In this document: positions 1-10,123 of the stretch, piece by piece | How the letters are laid out: each line of letters begins with the position of its first letter | Numbering within the stretch: the first letter of the stretch is position 1 | Position numbers and translations under genes: made by a program | The notes under the pieces: generated by a model | Databases searched by the model: none | What the model was told of the DNA's origin: nothing | The model's input: only the letters and a program-made list of their open reading frames with translations | Assembly: GCA_963669155.1 (NCBI GenBank) | Contig: OZ022591.1 | Location: forward strand, 11,084,081-11,148,080 | Direction of reading: 5' to 3' | DNA length: 64,000 nucleotides | Origin: Arbacia lixula | Lineage: Eukaryota; Echinodermata; Echinoidea; Arbacioida; Arbaciidae

Positions 1-59
1 TTATCATGCATGCTTTCCATGTCCTTCACTGCTAATTAATATGGCAACTCTTTGCTGAT

Positions 60-806
60 TTATTCCCAGGAAACTGCCTCCTTTTATATCACCTCCTCCC
101 TCCCCTCCATCTCATATGTTACACCCACTCTCTCTACACCATTTATCCCATTATTTATCCCATTTATCCATTCATCTGCAATATTATCATCCCCCTTCCC
201 TCCTTTTATCCCCTCCACCCTCGTTCTACTTCTATCCCTTACTTTTACTATCTCCACCCCACCCTACTTCATAACCCCTTCTCTCCCACTTTCTCCTCTC
301 CCCTACAATCTCTTTCTTCTTCTTCACTGTTTCTCCTTTTTTTTTTTGCATTTTTTCCTATTTTTCTCTATTTTTCCACCACTTATCACCCCCTATCCTC
401 ATTCTCTCCCTCTCATTTCTTCTCCTTCCCTTTCACTCATTTCCTTCCCCTTTCTATCCCCTCTCTTTCAGCCGCTCTCCTTTTCCACTCTCACTCCCAT
501 TCTCTTTCTCTCCCAATAATTTCTCTTCCTCCCTTGCCTTTCTTCCATGTTCCTTTTCTCTCTGATCTTTCCCCACTCATCCCCTCTTACAACCCCCCCC
601 CCATTCCCGTTCTCTACTTTAACTATCCCTGGCTCCTTTTCCACCTCTTAGCCCCACTTCTGTTCCCTTCCCACCCCCCCCCCCCATCCTCCTTCTACCC
701 CTCTCACTTCGCCTCCCCAGTTCCTTCCCCACTCCACCCCTCCCCTTCCCCTCCTCTCTCTGCCTCCCCCCTCTTCTACCCCCTCCATTCCATTACCAAC
801 ACATAA
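60..806. repeat. long homopyrimidine (C/T-rich) low-complexity tract
   Basis: The plus strand here is overwhelmingly C and T, with several runs of C (near 593-602 and 676-685) and few purines for about 750 bases. Open frames across it translate into Ser/Pro/Leu/Phe-rich strings and show no protein-family signal, so I treat it as low-complexity DNA rather than a gene. Confidence 0.85.
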
Positions 807-2553
807 CAACTGAATGTCCCTGACTAATTATGGATTGTAAAACACATGGCACCCAATCCAAAGACGATGCCCTTGAGTATTATTAATGGCAACATTGGTG
901 CCAACTGAAGGACCCATATGCCTCTGGGCAAAGGGAGGAAAGTACATATCCATCATTAATGCATGGTCAGACCTCACTGGGAATTCATTGGTGTGTACCC
1001 TGTGAACAAGAATGCAGTGAACATAAAATTACATGGGGGTTAGTCCCCACAAAGCACAAAAAGGTCCCCCACAAATAGTATAAGAGCCCCTGTGAATAAA
1101 AAAAATATTGCAGGCCATTATGTACTATATGGTTCAATAGGGGGTCCATTTCATCTAACTTGATAAGTAGCCCCCACACATATATACTTCCCCTGCAAGC
1201 GTGATATGATTACTATTCGCAAAAAATCATTTCAAATAAACTATACAATAAATAGGAGCCTTTGCTTTCATTCAAAGCAATTTGTTGCTTGTGAATGCTT
1301 ATAAAAAACAAAGCCTTTGTGACTGGCCACTGTACAGCATCCTAAAAACCCCCCAGAATATCAAACAAGAAACCACACGACTAGCTCGGCTGATTTGCAT
1401 AAGTTACAAACAGCAAAACTTTCTCATCAGAATCTGTTTCAATCTTATCTTCAAGATCATGTTCCTGATTCAAGAATAATCAGATGCAGAAAACACATAC
1501 TAGTTCAATGTCAGTGAATGGACCATACAAGTACAAGTATAATCCATAAACGAAGTACAAGTTCACATTTGTTAACCCAAAGCAATGTCAAGTGTGAATA
1601 TGGCATTGTTTACATTGTTTGTCCTTGTGTGGACAGACACAGATGGCCAACAAATAATTGGCCATGGTCTGAGCAATAAATGATTTAAAGGAGCAATTCT
1701 GGTTTACTACAAGAGTGCACATTTCACACAACTTCCTTTCAAATCATGACATTAAAAAACAAAAAAGAGTAACAGAAAGTGCTTTTTGATCAATTAAACA
1801 AATTCTATGTAACTACATGAAAAATTACCCTTTGGTAGACTCCTCTCTCTTCTCTGAGAGATATTTATGAGAGATACATTTTTGGTAATATTGGTGTTTT
1901 TAAAATGTTCTGGTTTCATTCACATTTGCTACTTCATAGACATTTCCCATTCAATGTCTTAGGGCCCTTTCCTTATTATATAACTTGCTATGTTTTTCTT
2001 AACAAGACTTATTCTGCTATGTTTCTTTTTCAGTTGGGCAAGACTCGTGATGTCATCAACAACTTTACGCACAACTTTCCAAACCGTTATCTTTGAGGGA
2101 CATTGAAAGTCTCATGCTAATCGAAGCTGACATAGAAAAGCAATTTTTCAGTCGGTTTCCATGGCAACTAATCATTTTATCACCACTAAGAAGGATAAAC
2201 AGAGTTGTTTACTTCTGGAAGCGTACTTATCATTAATCCTTCGCGCATAGACTCCTGGCAAACTTCTGAGAGACCTATGATCTCTAGAAGACTGTGGGAG
2301 GCATTGGATTAAACATTTTATCACCTCACAACATTGTCATAAAATCCCTCTTAACGCATTGGATCAGGTTGTTTACATTACATTATCTCCATCATGTTGA
2401 GTTTAGACCTTCTTGGAGGATATAAATAGTACTTTTATAAATAAACATTTTTTTTTGTTTCCCTGACTACAACATTAATGTAATCCTGCCCACTATGCTT
2501 GCACATTTACCCAGAGATAAAAAAAAACATTATCTGCAACAGCATCCCTTCTC
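807..2553. other. no gene or recognisable repeat seen
   Basis: AT-rich, apparently single-copy sequence. Short frames at 985-1179, 1282-1479 and 1905-2096 have no motif, codon bias or splice context that I would trust. Confidence 0.5.
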
Positions 2554-2740
2554 TTAGGCGCCACGGAGAAACTTTTTTAGGGAGAGGTACTCGTCGCGAC
2601 GATATGACACAAAAGATCGTCGGTAATCGTCCCGACGAACCAAATTTTTGGCCAATTTTGCTCATTAATTTCCCCTTCTTTCCTCATTAAATTCATGACC
2701 ATTGTTCTGGGATGGATAGTTCCGACGAGTCGGAACGAAA

Positions 2741-2915
2741 ACGTCTCGTATCGTCCCGATCAATTAACTGGTAGATCTTTTGTTGTTCAGTGAGGCGTTG
2801 TGTTCATTGTGTAAACGTCGCGCATGGTCCCGACGAGTGCCCATTCAACTTGAATCGCCTTTCGGTGATGAGACTTGTTCATTGTTTAAACGTCGCCCAT
2901 CGTCCCGACGATTGC
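2741..2915 (+). repeat. left subterminal tandem repeats of the composite element
   Basis: Three units start at 2741, 2815 and 2890, a spacing of about 75 bases. Each carries aacgtcNcNcatNgtcccgacga. The last two are also preceded by a shared ttgttcattgt-type segment. A related motif, atcgtcccgacga, lies near 2630. Such repeats near a transposon end are often transposase-binding sites; that role is inference. Confidence 0.7.
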
Positions 2916-3618
2916 TCTTGATCATCCAGAAATTTGAATCACTCGTCAGTGCCGACTTGCGTTTGTTGTCCGTACATAACAGTGCAGACGATGGCTAATA
3001 TTGGACCACCATTTTATCCGAGTTCAACAATGAATGGTTATGGAGTAAATATTATTTTAAGAATATGTTCTCCATCTCCATACGAACATGGAATTTACAA
3101 AACATATGTTATATAGATTTTAACATTTGATGTTTGTTGACTTTTGTTTACAATGATTCCCATCGCACTACGTCAACTAGAGTTGGACAGGTGCGCGTTC
3201 CAGCCTCACAAAAATAATTGTTGTAATTATATTTAGAAACATAATGTATATTTACATATATAAATTTATTGCAGAACACACTACTCAAACAAGACTAAAA
3301 TTACTGTTCTTCTGTAGAATTAGTGTATTTGCAAAATAAATCGTTTATTTCGAAATCATGAGTAATTGTCATTCGTCTGCTGACTGAAAAAAATAATAAT
3401 GGAAAATTGATTAATTGTTTTACGAATCTTTGTCGCCTCTTTCCTCTTTCTATGTGTCGCTCTCGCTGTCTTAAATTCTTCCTCATCTATCAAATAACTC
3501 AGCAGCGCAGACAACGGGGGGGGGGGGTGAGGCTTCCGCTTGTGCATTCCCAACCTCACAAGATGAGGGATGACATGTACAATCATCATCATGATAATGA
3601 TGATATAATTTTGACGAT

Positions 3619-3626
3619 AATGATAA

Positions 3627-3665
<39 letters not shown>

Positions 3666-3680
3666 TGTTATTATTATTAC

Positions 3681-3713
<33 letters not shown>
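3619..3713. repeat. (AAT)n followed by (ATT)n microsatellite
   Basis: Runs of AAT switch near 3650 to runs of ATT, so the two halves can pair as a hairpin. A few single-base interruptions are present. Frames through it encode poly-Asn/Ile/Leu and are not genes. Confidence 0.9.
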
Positions 3714-3714
3714 G

Positions 3715-3740
3715 TTGATGAAGGCCTATTTGACCGAAAG
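3715..3740 (+). ncRNA. hammerhead-ribozyme-like core, possible Penelope-like element end (degenerate)
   Basis: TTGATGA, a short potential stem (aggcctatttgacc) and GAAA follow one another in the order of a hammerhead catalytic core (CUGAnGA, stem II, GAAA). The first base is T instead of C and stem II has a mismatch. Penelope-like retroelements and related retrozymes carry such motifs near their ends. This is pattern recognition only; activity is unlikely as it stands. Confidence 0.3.
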
Positions 3741-3781
3741 CTTTTGCATAGATAAAGACTAAAAAAAAAATAGCCCGATGT

Positions 3782-4104
3782 TGGCGAAATAGCGAGCTTG
3801 TTCTGAAGAAATCTGAGCTAGCTAGCCGGAGCGTCTTCATTGGCCTGAAAATTTCCCGACCTCGGCATGTATCAGCGCGCACGAGGCATTGTTTACGTTA
3901 GTTTTTATGCGTGCGTGAATGCGAGCTCACAACCGAAGCCACGCGGTCGTGGCTGGCCTGTTCCCGCCGCACACTGCGCATGTGCGAACATCGGGATAAT
4001 TATGCATCTCGAGTTTCGAGCTTACGTTTCGAGCTAATGAAGACGCGATTGCAACTTCTGGCTAGTTCCCCGGATCAGCAAACTAGCTCGCTATTTGACG
4101 AGAA
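3782..4104. repeat. imperfect foldback repeat
   Basis: The left arm (about 3786-3850) has aaatagcgagct and gcgtcttcatt. The right arm (about 4030-4097) contains the reverse complements of both in the expected mirror order, agctcgctattt and aatgaagacgc. The arms are imperfect over about 65-70 bases, with a GC-richer spacer. It probably represents a small non-autonomous element nested in the composite transposon. Confidence 0.55.
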
Positions 4105-4671
4105 CACGCGTCGATCTTACATTATCTTGTATGATCTAATGACAGATTTGTTGAAAAACAGCCTTGCGGTAGACAACATTCATACAATCATAATAATTGA
4201 AAATTTAAATTTATGCGGGCATTATGATGTCTCCATTGCGAATGATATATCAGTATTTTCAATTTCACGGATGTTAAAAATCAAAATATGAGTTTGAATA
4301 ATAGTATATATAATGGAGTATACATATCAGCCCGCTCGTCCGGTTTTTATAAACTTTTCAGTGTTTTCTGAGTAATCAAGCAGATTACTACACTAGTAGT
4401 AAGCTGTAGCAAATGCTTCATTATCAGATGAATGTTAATTCAATATCATATTTTCATCGGCTGTCTCGACTCTCGGTGATAAATGCTGTTAAATCTTACG
4501 CCACGCAAGACAATTTCTATTTTAGTGATAAAATAAATGTGGTTCAGCAGATGAAACAAATTTTATCGGCTTTCTTTCAAATGTCAAGTTTGCTGCACGA
4601 CCATGACGACACCTAGCACTGCGAGGAACCACACGAATGCACGGGCGGTCGTGGCTTCCTTGTAGGACTAC

Positions 4672-5018
4672 AGCATGCGTGCATATAAAGCGGCGGAAGA
4701 CTTTGAACAGAATTGTTAACTTGCCGAATAAACAGAATCTTGGATTAAAATACCCTTCTGAAAAAAAAACCCGGAAGCGTTCGTTGATTACAAGAATCTG
4801 CAATTATTCATGTCCAAATTTTGAAAAGAAGAGAATCGAGCTCTACCGGCAGCCTACCGGACATTCAGAAAAGCCCGCTTTCTTTGGTAGGACGCTGTGA
4901 ATAGTGAATAAACCTCATAACAATTTAAAAAGAACAACTTGCCGAAAACAGGATCTTGAATTAAAATACCCACGTTAATGATAATCAAGTGTTCTCTTTG
5001 TTGTTAGTAAGAACCTCC
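4672..5018 (+). repeat. LTR-like direct repeat, copy 1
   Basis: Nearly identical to 6763-7142 in the same orientation. It begins agcatgcgtgc, has a TATA-like catataaagcggcgg, several AATAAA motifs and ends with tagtaagaacctcc. These features suit a long terminal repeat. However, the TATA-like box sits only about ten bases from the start of the shared region, so a normal U3 is missing from the shared part. The repeat also contains an internal partial duplication (cttgccga...ttaaaatacc appears twice). Confidence 0.55.
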
Positions 5019-5589
5019 TAGTCCGGGAAGATTTATTCATGTGAAAAGGGCCGGAACAACTGACCTCAGGCCATAGGTCGAAAGGATATACCCTGGACAT
5101 CACAAAAATGTTTTGCTGGCAAGGTGTACCCGATGCTTTTCCCCCCCAAATCACCACAAATGTGACGTCACTACCGGAAAGCCTTTTTTTTCAAAAATGG
5201 TTGGAATATATACATGGTACCATCTAACAATAATTTGGAATGTAGGCACGGTTCCGTGATGTGGCCCCGTAATCCTTACGACGAGCAGTATTAACAGGGC
5301 ACCCACATGTGGTCAATACTTAATAGTGTAAACGAAGCATGTCAAACGGATTATGATACATGTACATGTACATGCAAAATTTCAACACCAAAACAGACAT
5401 GGCCGCTGCACACCTCAGTCGTCGATGTCGCCGGAAAACACATGAGCTATTGCGTCCATACCGTGTAGGCAACTGAGTTAAAAATTGGGGTTACTATCAT
5501 TATGGGCCGTTATCATGGTGGAACCATTCTGCCGTCACCACTGGGTCTGATCTTATACTTTGGTACTTTTGGAGGGAAGGTCATGGTCA

Positions 5590-6480
5590 TGCTCCGTTAC
5601 ATTATTGATCCAGAGATGACCATAGGAGTGACAATATGTAACATCCATATATGTTTTGAAAAGCGGAACAAAAGCCAAAAACATTAGAACAAATTGAAAG
5701 GAAATGTGTGGTACGGTTCTTGGATTACAGTGATTTTAAAAAGTTTCAACCGAAGAGTAACACGGATCCAAAATTATACGCATATATAGAACGAACGCGT
5801 ATTTGGTCGGATTTTACGCACGTTCTTCCAAAATGTGACATCATGTCATTGGTCAGTAGATGACTATAAGCGTGATAATATCTAACATCAATATATGTTT
5901 TGAAAGGTGGAAGGAATGCCAAAATCACTAGAACGTGTCGGAAAGTAATGTGTTGTATGGTTCTTGAAGTACAAGGATCTAAACAGTTTCAACCGAAAAG
6001 TAACACGTATACAGAATATACACGTATGCAGCTAATACGCAACATTTTGTCCGATTTTACTAAATTCTTTCAAAATGCTCCATTACATTATTGGTCAGGA
6101 GATGACCATAGTTGTGACAATATGTAACATCCATATATGTTTTGAAAAGCGGACGAAATGCCAAAAACATTAGGCTGACTTGAAAGGAAATGTGGGGTAT
6201 GGTTCTTGGATTACACGGATTTGAAACGCTTCAACCAAAAAGTAGCACGTATCCAGTTTATACGTGTATATAGGACGTACGCAGTATTTTGTCCGACTTT
6301 ACGTGCATTCTACCAAAACGTTACGCTCTATTATTGGTCAGGAGATGACCATTAGCGTGAGCAAATGTCCCATTCTTATATGTTTTAAAAAGCTTGAGAG
6401 ATGCCAAATACAGCAAACTAAGTTTGAAATATATATTTGGAATGGTGTGTGAACTACAAGACTTGAAAAAGTTTAAACCG
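5590..6480 (+). repeat. 243-bp tandem repeat, about four copies
   Basis: Landmarks such as the gagatgacc segment recur near 5620, 5864, 6106 and 6349, giving a period of 242-244 bases. Each unit also shares acatccatatatgttttgaaaa, a ggttcttgga segment, tttcaaccgaa and a gtccgattttac segment. Divergence between copies is moderate and the last copy is the most degenerate. Confidence 0.85.
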
Positions 6481-6518
6481 AAAAAGTGCACAAAAAACGA
6501 ACAAAAGTGTTGCATTTT

Positions 6519-6557
6519 GCTGACGTCGTCGCGATATATCGTCGTCGTCGACGTCAC
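6519..6557. repeat. CG-rich near-palindrome with terminal tgacgtc/gacgtca
   Basis: A short near-symmetrical sequence runs from tgacgtcgtcgcg through atatat to tcgtcgacgtca. It lies between the satellite and the right terminal inverted repeat. It resembles opposed CRE-like half sites; function is not inferred. Confidence 0.5.
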
Positions 6558-6762
6558 CCACATAGCTGTCATTGCCAAAACAAGTCAATGGTGATGTTGC
6601 ACATTTACCAGGCAACCAAACTATACCAATCAAGTTTGACAACTGGGCATAAAAAATGTGTGTTAACACCTTTGTTATGATGGCACCATGTATATATTCC
6701 AACTATTTTTGAAAAAAAAAGGCTTTCCGGTAGTGACGTCACATTGGTGATTTGGGGGGAAA

Positions 6763-7142
6763 AGCATGCGTGCATATAAAGCGGCGGAAGACTTTGAACA
6801 GAATTGTTAACTTGTCGAATAAACAGAATCTTGGATTAAAATACCCTTCTGAAAAAAAAACCCGGAAACGTTCGTTGATTACAAGAATCTGCAATAATTC
6901 ATGTCCAAATTTTGAAAAGAAGAGAATCGAGCTCTACCGGCAGCCTACCGGACATTCAGAATGGTTAGGAAAGATTAGGAATGTTGAAAAGCCCGCTTGC
7001 TTTGGCAGGACGCTGTAAATAGTGAATAAACCTCGTAACAATTTCAAAAGAACAACTTGCCGAAAACAGGATCTTGAATTAAAATACCCACGTTAATGAT
7101 AATCAAGTGTTCTCTTTGTTGTTACATGTAGTAAGAACCTCC
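6763..7142 (+). repeat. LTR-like direct repeat, copy 2
   Basis: Second copy of the 4672-5018 repeat, 2,091 bases downstream. It has an extra segment of about 28 bases near 6961-6988 and a five-base insertion, acatg, near its end. It starts directly at the end of the inverted-repeat element 5131-6767, whose terminus ggggggaaaag would also pass for a polypurine tract. No gag or pol coding sequence lies between the two copies. Confidence 0.55.
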
Positions 7143-7392
7143 CCATCTTCGTTTCTATTGTTTTACTCTCCGATCGATAGTGCAGAGCAGGAGACTCACA
7201 AAAAAAGGACATCGGGATTTCATTGATTAAGGGTAACTAAGTTCAGATCCTGCTTTTTGTTTGGTAAGGTCTTTTACAAGTTTCATACAATTGGAGAATA
7301 TGTTGATATGAAATGTATTGCGTCATGCAGCTAGAAAGCGGGCTTTTCACGCCGAGAGGTAGGAAAAGATGAGTGTGTGAGAAAAAAGAAGG

Positions 7393-7565
7393 GGGAGATA
7401 AACATCTCGCCAAGTTGATTATATTTTTTTATAAGTCGACTTGGCAAAGCTAAAATATCTCGCCATGTTGACATATAACTTTATCTAAGTCAACTTCGCA
7501 AGATAACATTTCGCCATGTCGACATATGTCGACATGGCAAGATAAAGTATCTCGCCAAGTCGTAC
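7393..7565. repeat. cluster of palindromes built on (a/g)tctcgccaagtcgac
   Basis: The motif atctcgcca(a/t)gt and its complement (a/c)ttggc occur repeatedly in head-to-head arrangement. 7513-7538 is a perfect 26-base palindrome centred on gacatatgtc. Neighbouring units around 7400-7450 and 7460-7505 are imperfect versions. Confidence 0.75.
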
Positions 7566-7939
7566 CTAGTACAGTAGTAAATTGCGATAATAATTGTTAT
7601 CCAAATCGTTCGAGCATGTGGCCGTGGAAGTTGATCGCTACTCGGTCGCCATGCATGCGAGATGACGCGGCGCACTGGCTAGCTGTACGTCGTTTCGAAC
7701 TTTGGTCCGTGCTATACCATGCTTCGCTACGGACATCAAAGAACGCCTTTCGTTGACATGCTTTTAAATTAAGAAATAATTAGAAGTCGAACACTAGTAC
7801 TACACGTGGAACTATAGTACAGGCACATGTTTCATCTTCATTCGAGAGCAAGCTCCGCCGCGGAATTGAAGTCTAGTGGCCACGGGAATCTGATCATAGA
7901 AATTGCATCTGCGAATTCCGATAGACATGATACGGGGGC

Positions 7940-8150
7940 AGCAATAGCTCATTTATAGCTGCAGTTGCCGCCAGCTAGCTTGCAGCGAGCTGCCGCTAGC
8001 TGCAGCGGGCCGGGGATTAAAGCTATAATCCGACCGATTAAGAAGTATGGCAGCGAGCGGCAGCGGGCACAGGGGGAGCTGCGAGAGTGGATCTGAGTTC
8101 TATTGTGCTTTAATTATCGCAGCTAGCTGCCGCTGGCTGACGCTATTTTC
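7940..8150. repeat. short-motif repeat region (agctgccgct / gcagcggc)
   Basis: Direct and inverted copies of agctgccgct, cagcgggc and ctagctgc recur within about 200 bases. The region is more GC-rich than its surroundings and lies inside the composite element. Confidence 0.5.
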
Positions 8151-8257
8151 CCGTCTTAGAGCGTGCAGGCGTACGCTCGCGGCGTGCACGCTGCCAAAAT
8201 AATATGGATGTGCTCCCTAACGAAACTTGAATAGACACACTAGATTATCGAAGCCAT

Positions 8258-8445
8258 ATGGTCGGGACGTTGACCGACGATCGAACAATAGAGTGAACTT
8301 CCATGGTAAAGTAATCCATCGGGACGATGTGCGACGATTTGCGCAAATATCAGAGGAGTTAATGAGTCCGGACGAAGAGCGACGATCAGTGAAAGAGTCT
8401 TTGTTCCGAGCGTCGCTCATCGTCCCTCATCGTCGGTACGGATCA
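8258..8445 (-). repeat. right subterminal repeats of the composite element
   Basis: Motifs of the form tcgggacgNNNNNcgacgat occur near 8261, 8319 and 8367, with ctcatcgtccctcatcgtc near 8416. They are the inverted counterparts of the left-end repeats, as expected if both element ends present the same sites to a transposase. Confidence 0.6.
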
Positions 8446-8471
8446 ACAAGCGATGAAAAGGAAGTATCTCT

Positions 8472-8526
8472 ATTCATATGCATAGACGCCTATTCATATG
8501 CAAGACACGCCTGTTCATATGCAAAT
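8472..8526 (+). repeat. three-copy short tandem repeat with ttcatatgca core
   Basis: The core ttcatatgca appears three times at about 21-base spacing, separated by gacgcct/gacacgcct-type spacers. It lies just inside the right end of the composite element. The last copy includes atgcaaat, an octamer-type sequence, which may be chance. Confidence 0.6.
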
Positions 8527-8597
8527 CATTTTACTAACATAATAGGATATCGTCGCTGCGAAGAGGTATTGCTACCGAGTTTCTCCGTGGCGCCTTA

Positions 8598-9087
8598 AAT
8601 GGTACCCCTTGTCATCATTAATCATTTTATGGTATTTTTGTGTCCTGCTTGTTATTTTTATTCATCATCTCTTTTTCTGCATGACTAGCTTCTTTTCAAG
8701 TTTGTTATTCTTCAACATTAATATGATCATCAATCATTGCTTGTCCATTTGTTGAAATATTTTGTGTATTGTTAGTTAGCACCCCCCACCTATTCTTCAT
8801 TCTCTGTTTCCTTCTTTCCCTTTCTCTCTCTCTCCTCTTCAATCACTATCCCCCTTTCCCCTTTCTTTATGTTTTGTTCCTCTCCATAAGGTTTTGTTTC
8901 CATCTGACGCTATATCACTCATGATATAGACATATCATGTCAATAATTATCCAAAGCTATATATCTGTTCCTACTTCAAGAGGCCCCTTCATACACAGCA
9001 TAATTACCTAATGATTATGGCGAACTACTCATGAATATTAATGAGTCAGAGGTATTTGTTTCCATGTTATTGTGCCTTAATCTGTGG
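8598..9087. other. no gene seen
   Basis: AT-rich flank of the composite element with a short pyrimidine-rich stretch (8790-8885). Nothing else recognised. Confidence 0.5.
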
Positions 9088-9158
9088 ACTAGAAATAGCA
9101 TGCGTGGTTAAGTCGCTGCCCGGTAAGCAGTAGATTGCAGGCTCGAATCCCTTCTGGT
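9088..9158 (+). pseudogene. tRNA-like sequence (Thr-type GGT loop), pseudogene or SINE head
   Basis: A box-A-like gtggttaagtcgc and a box-B-like ggctcgaatcc lie at tRNA spacing. actagaa (9088-9094) can pair fully, with one wobble, with ttctggt (9152-9158) as an acceptor stem. gctgc/gcagt can form an anticodon stem around ccggtaa, which would put GGT (Thr) at the anticodon. The D and T stems are poor and the usual U33 is C, so it is unlikely to be a working tRNA. A T run follows at 9165, as in a pol III terminator. It could be a tRNA-derived SINE. Confidence 0.5.
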
Positions 9159-10123
9159 TCCAAATTTTTTTTCTGACTTGTTTTTTATTGGTTTCATTTA
9201 CAAGATGGAGCACACCATTCTTACTCCTACTGGGTGCATGCCTAAACTTTCGTTTAAAAACTAATTATTTCTGTTATATCCATACAATACCTCTCTTTCT
9301 CAAATCAATATTCTCCCATTCCCAAGGCTCTCTAATCCATACAAATCGCTACCCTCTCATTGCAATCTCCTCCCATTATCTATACCTTACCTCACTAAGC
9401 TTTTATAAGATTTTGCGTACCAAGGATTAGTATTTCTCAGAAGAGCGTATCCCATGCATCTATAAGACAATTTTTCTGATTAGAAACACTTTCACAGAGC
9501 ACGTCGTTTTGCAGTTTGTCCCTTGCTACGAGGCCAAGTAAGCTGTGCATATTCAGTGCAATGCTTTGTGACATCATTTCAACAGTGTTTCAGATCGTGG
9601 TTGCATTTACAAGATTTCCCAATCAGAGTCTAAATATGATATACAACTTGCGCTTATATGATTTGTTTTTCTGAATAGAAACACTGGTTTGGAAAGTGGT
9701 GTGATTTGAAACACTTGTTTTTAGCCTGAGAAATAAATCCTCTAAACCCACACTTATACACTTAGGATACCAACATCATCACACTAGCAAGAAAAATCAG
9801 ATCAACATGAAGCCTGCCCATCAGGTATGTTCAGCCCACTCATGGTGCTTAGAGTGCAAAGGCATATTTTCTTGATTATGAAATGCAATATTGCACTACC
9901 GGCTCTCACAGGGGGCCACACGATCACATTTGATGGTGGAAATTTGGCTCTCGGCAAACCAATTTACCGCTAGAATCACCGCCCGGGATCTCTATGCCTC
10001 AGCAATGTGCACTCCCCAAGCAGAAAGAGCAAACAGCAAAATAGCTTCAATTTTTTTTTATATTTTGCTAATCATCACAGGAGCAAAAGTCAGTATTTTG
10101 TAATATATTTTACTTGGGTTTCC
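9159..10123. other. no gene seen
   Basis: AT-rich sequence. Two similar segments (ttttctgattagaaacac near 9474 and ttttctgaatagaaacac near 9667) hint at an old duplication. No coding or RNA feature recognised. Confidence 0.45.

Larger units (their letters stand above)
5131..6767. mobile_element. non-autonomous element with about 90-bp terminal inverted repeats and an internal satellite
   Basis: 5133-5223 (atgcttttcc..., tgacgtcactaccggaaag, ggaatatatacatgg) is matched in reverse complement by 6682-6767. No transposase is visible. Its interior is mostly a four-copy 243-bp tandem repeat. A target duplication is not obvious, so the exact ends and superfamily are uncertain. Confidence 0.6.
2557..8594. 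mobile_element. 6-kb composite TIR element, PIF/Harbinger-like by target duplication
   Basis: The left terminus (2556-2573) AGGCGCCACGGAGAAACT is repeated exactly, inverted, at 8578-8595. Further inward both ends carry gacgatat in matching order. Taking the TIR as starting at GGCGCC, the flanks are TTA at 2554-2556 and TTA at 8595-8597. A three-base TTA/TAA duplication is typical of PIF/Harbinger transposons. Each end carries direct repeats of a CGTCCCGACGA-type motif, in opposite orientation at the two ends. No transposase is recognisable inside, so it is non-autonomous. The interior has been colonised by other repeats, listed separately. A different superfamily with a similar duplication is possible. 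Confidence 0.72.

Noticed and set aside
52-806. Two plus-strand frames rich in Ser, Pro, Leu and Phe
   Set aside because: Polypyrimidine low-complexity DNA.
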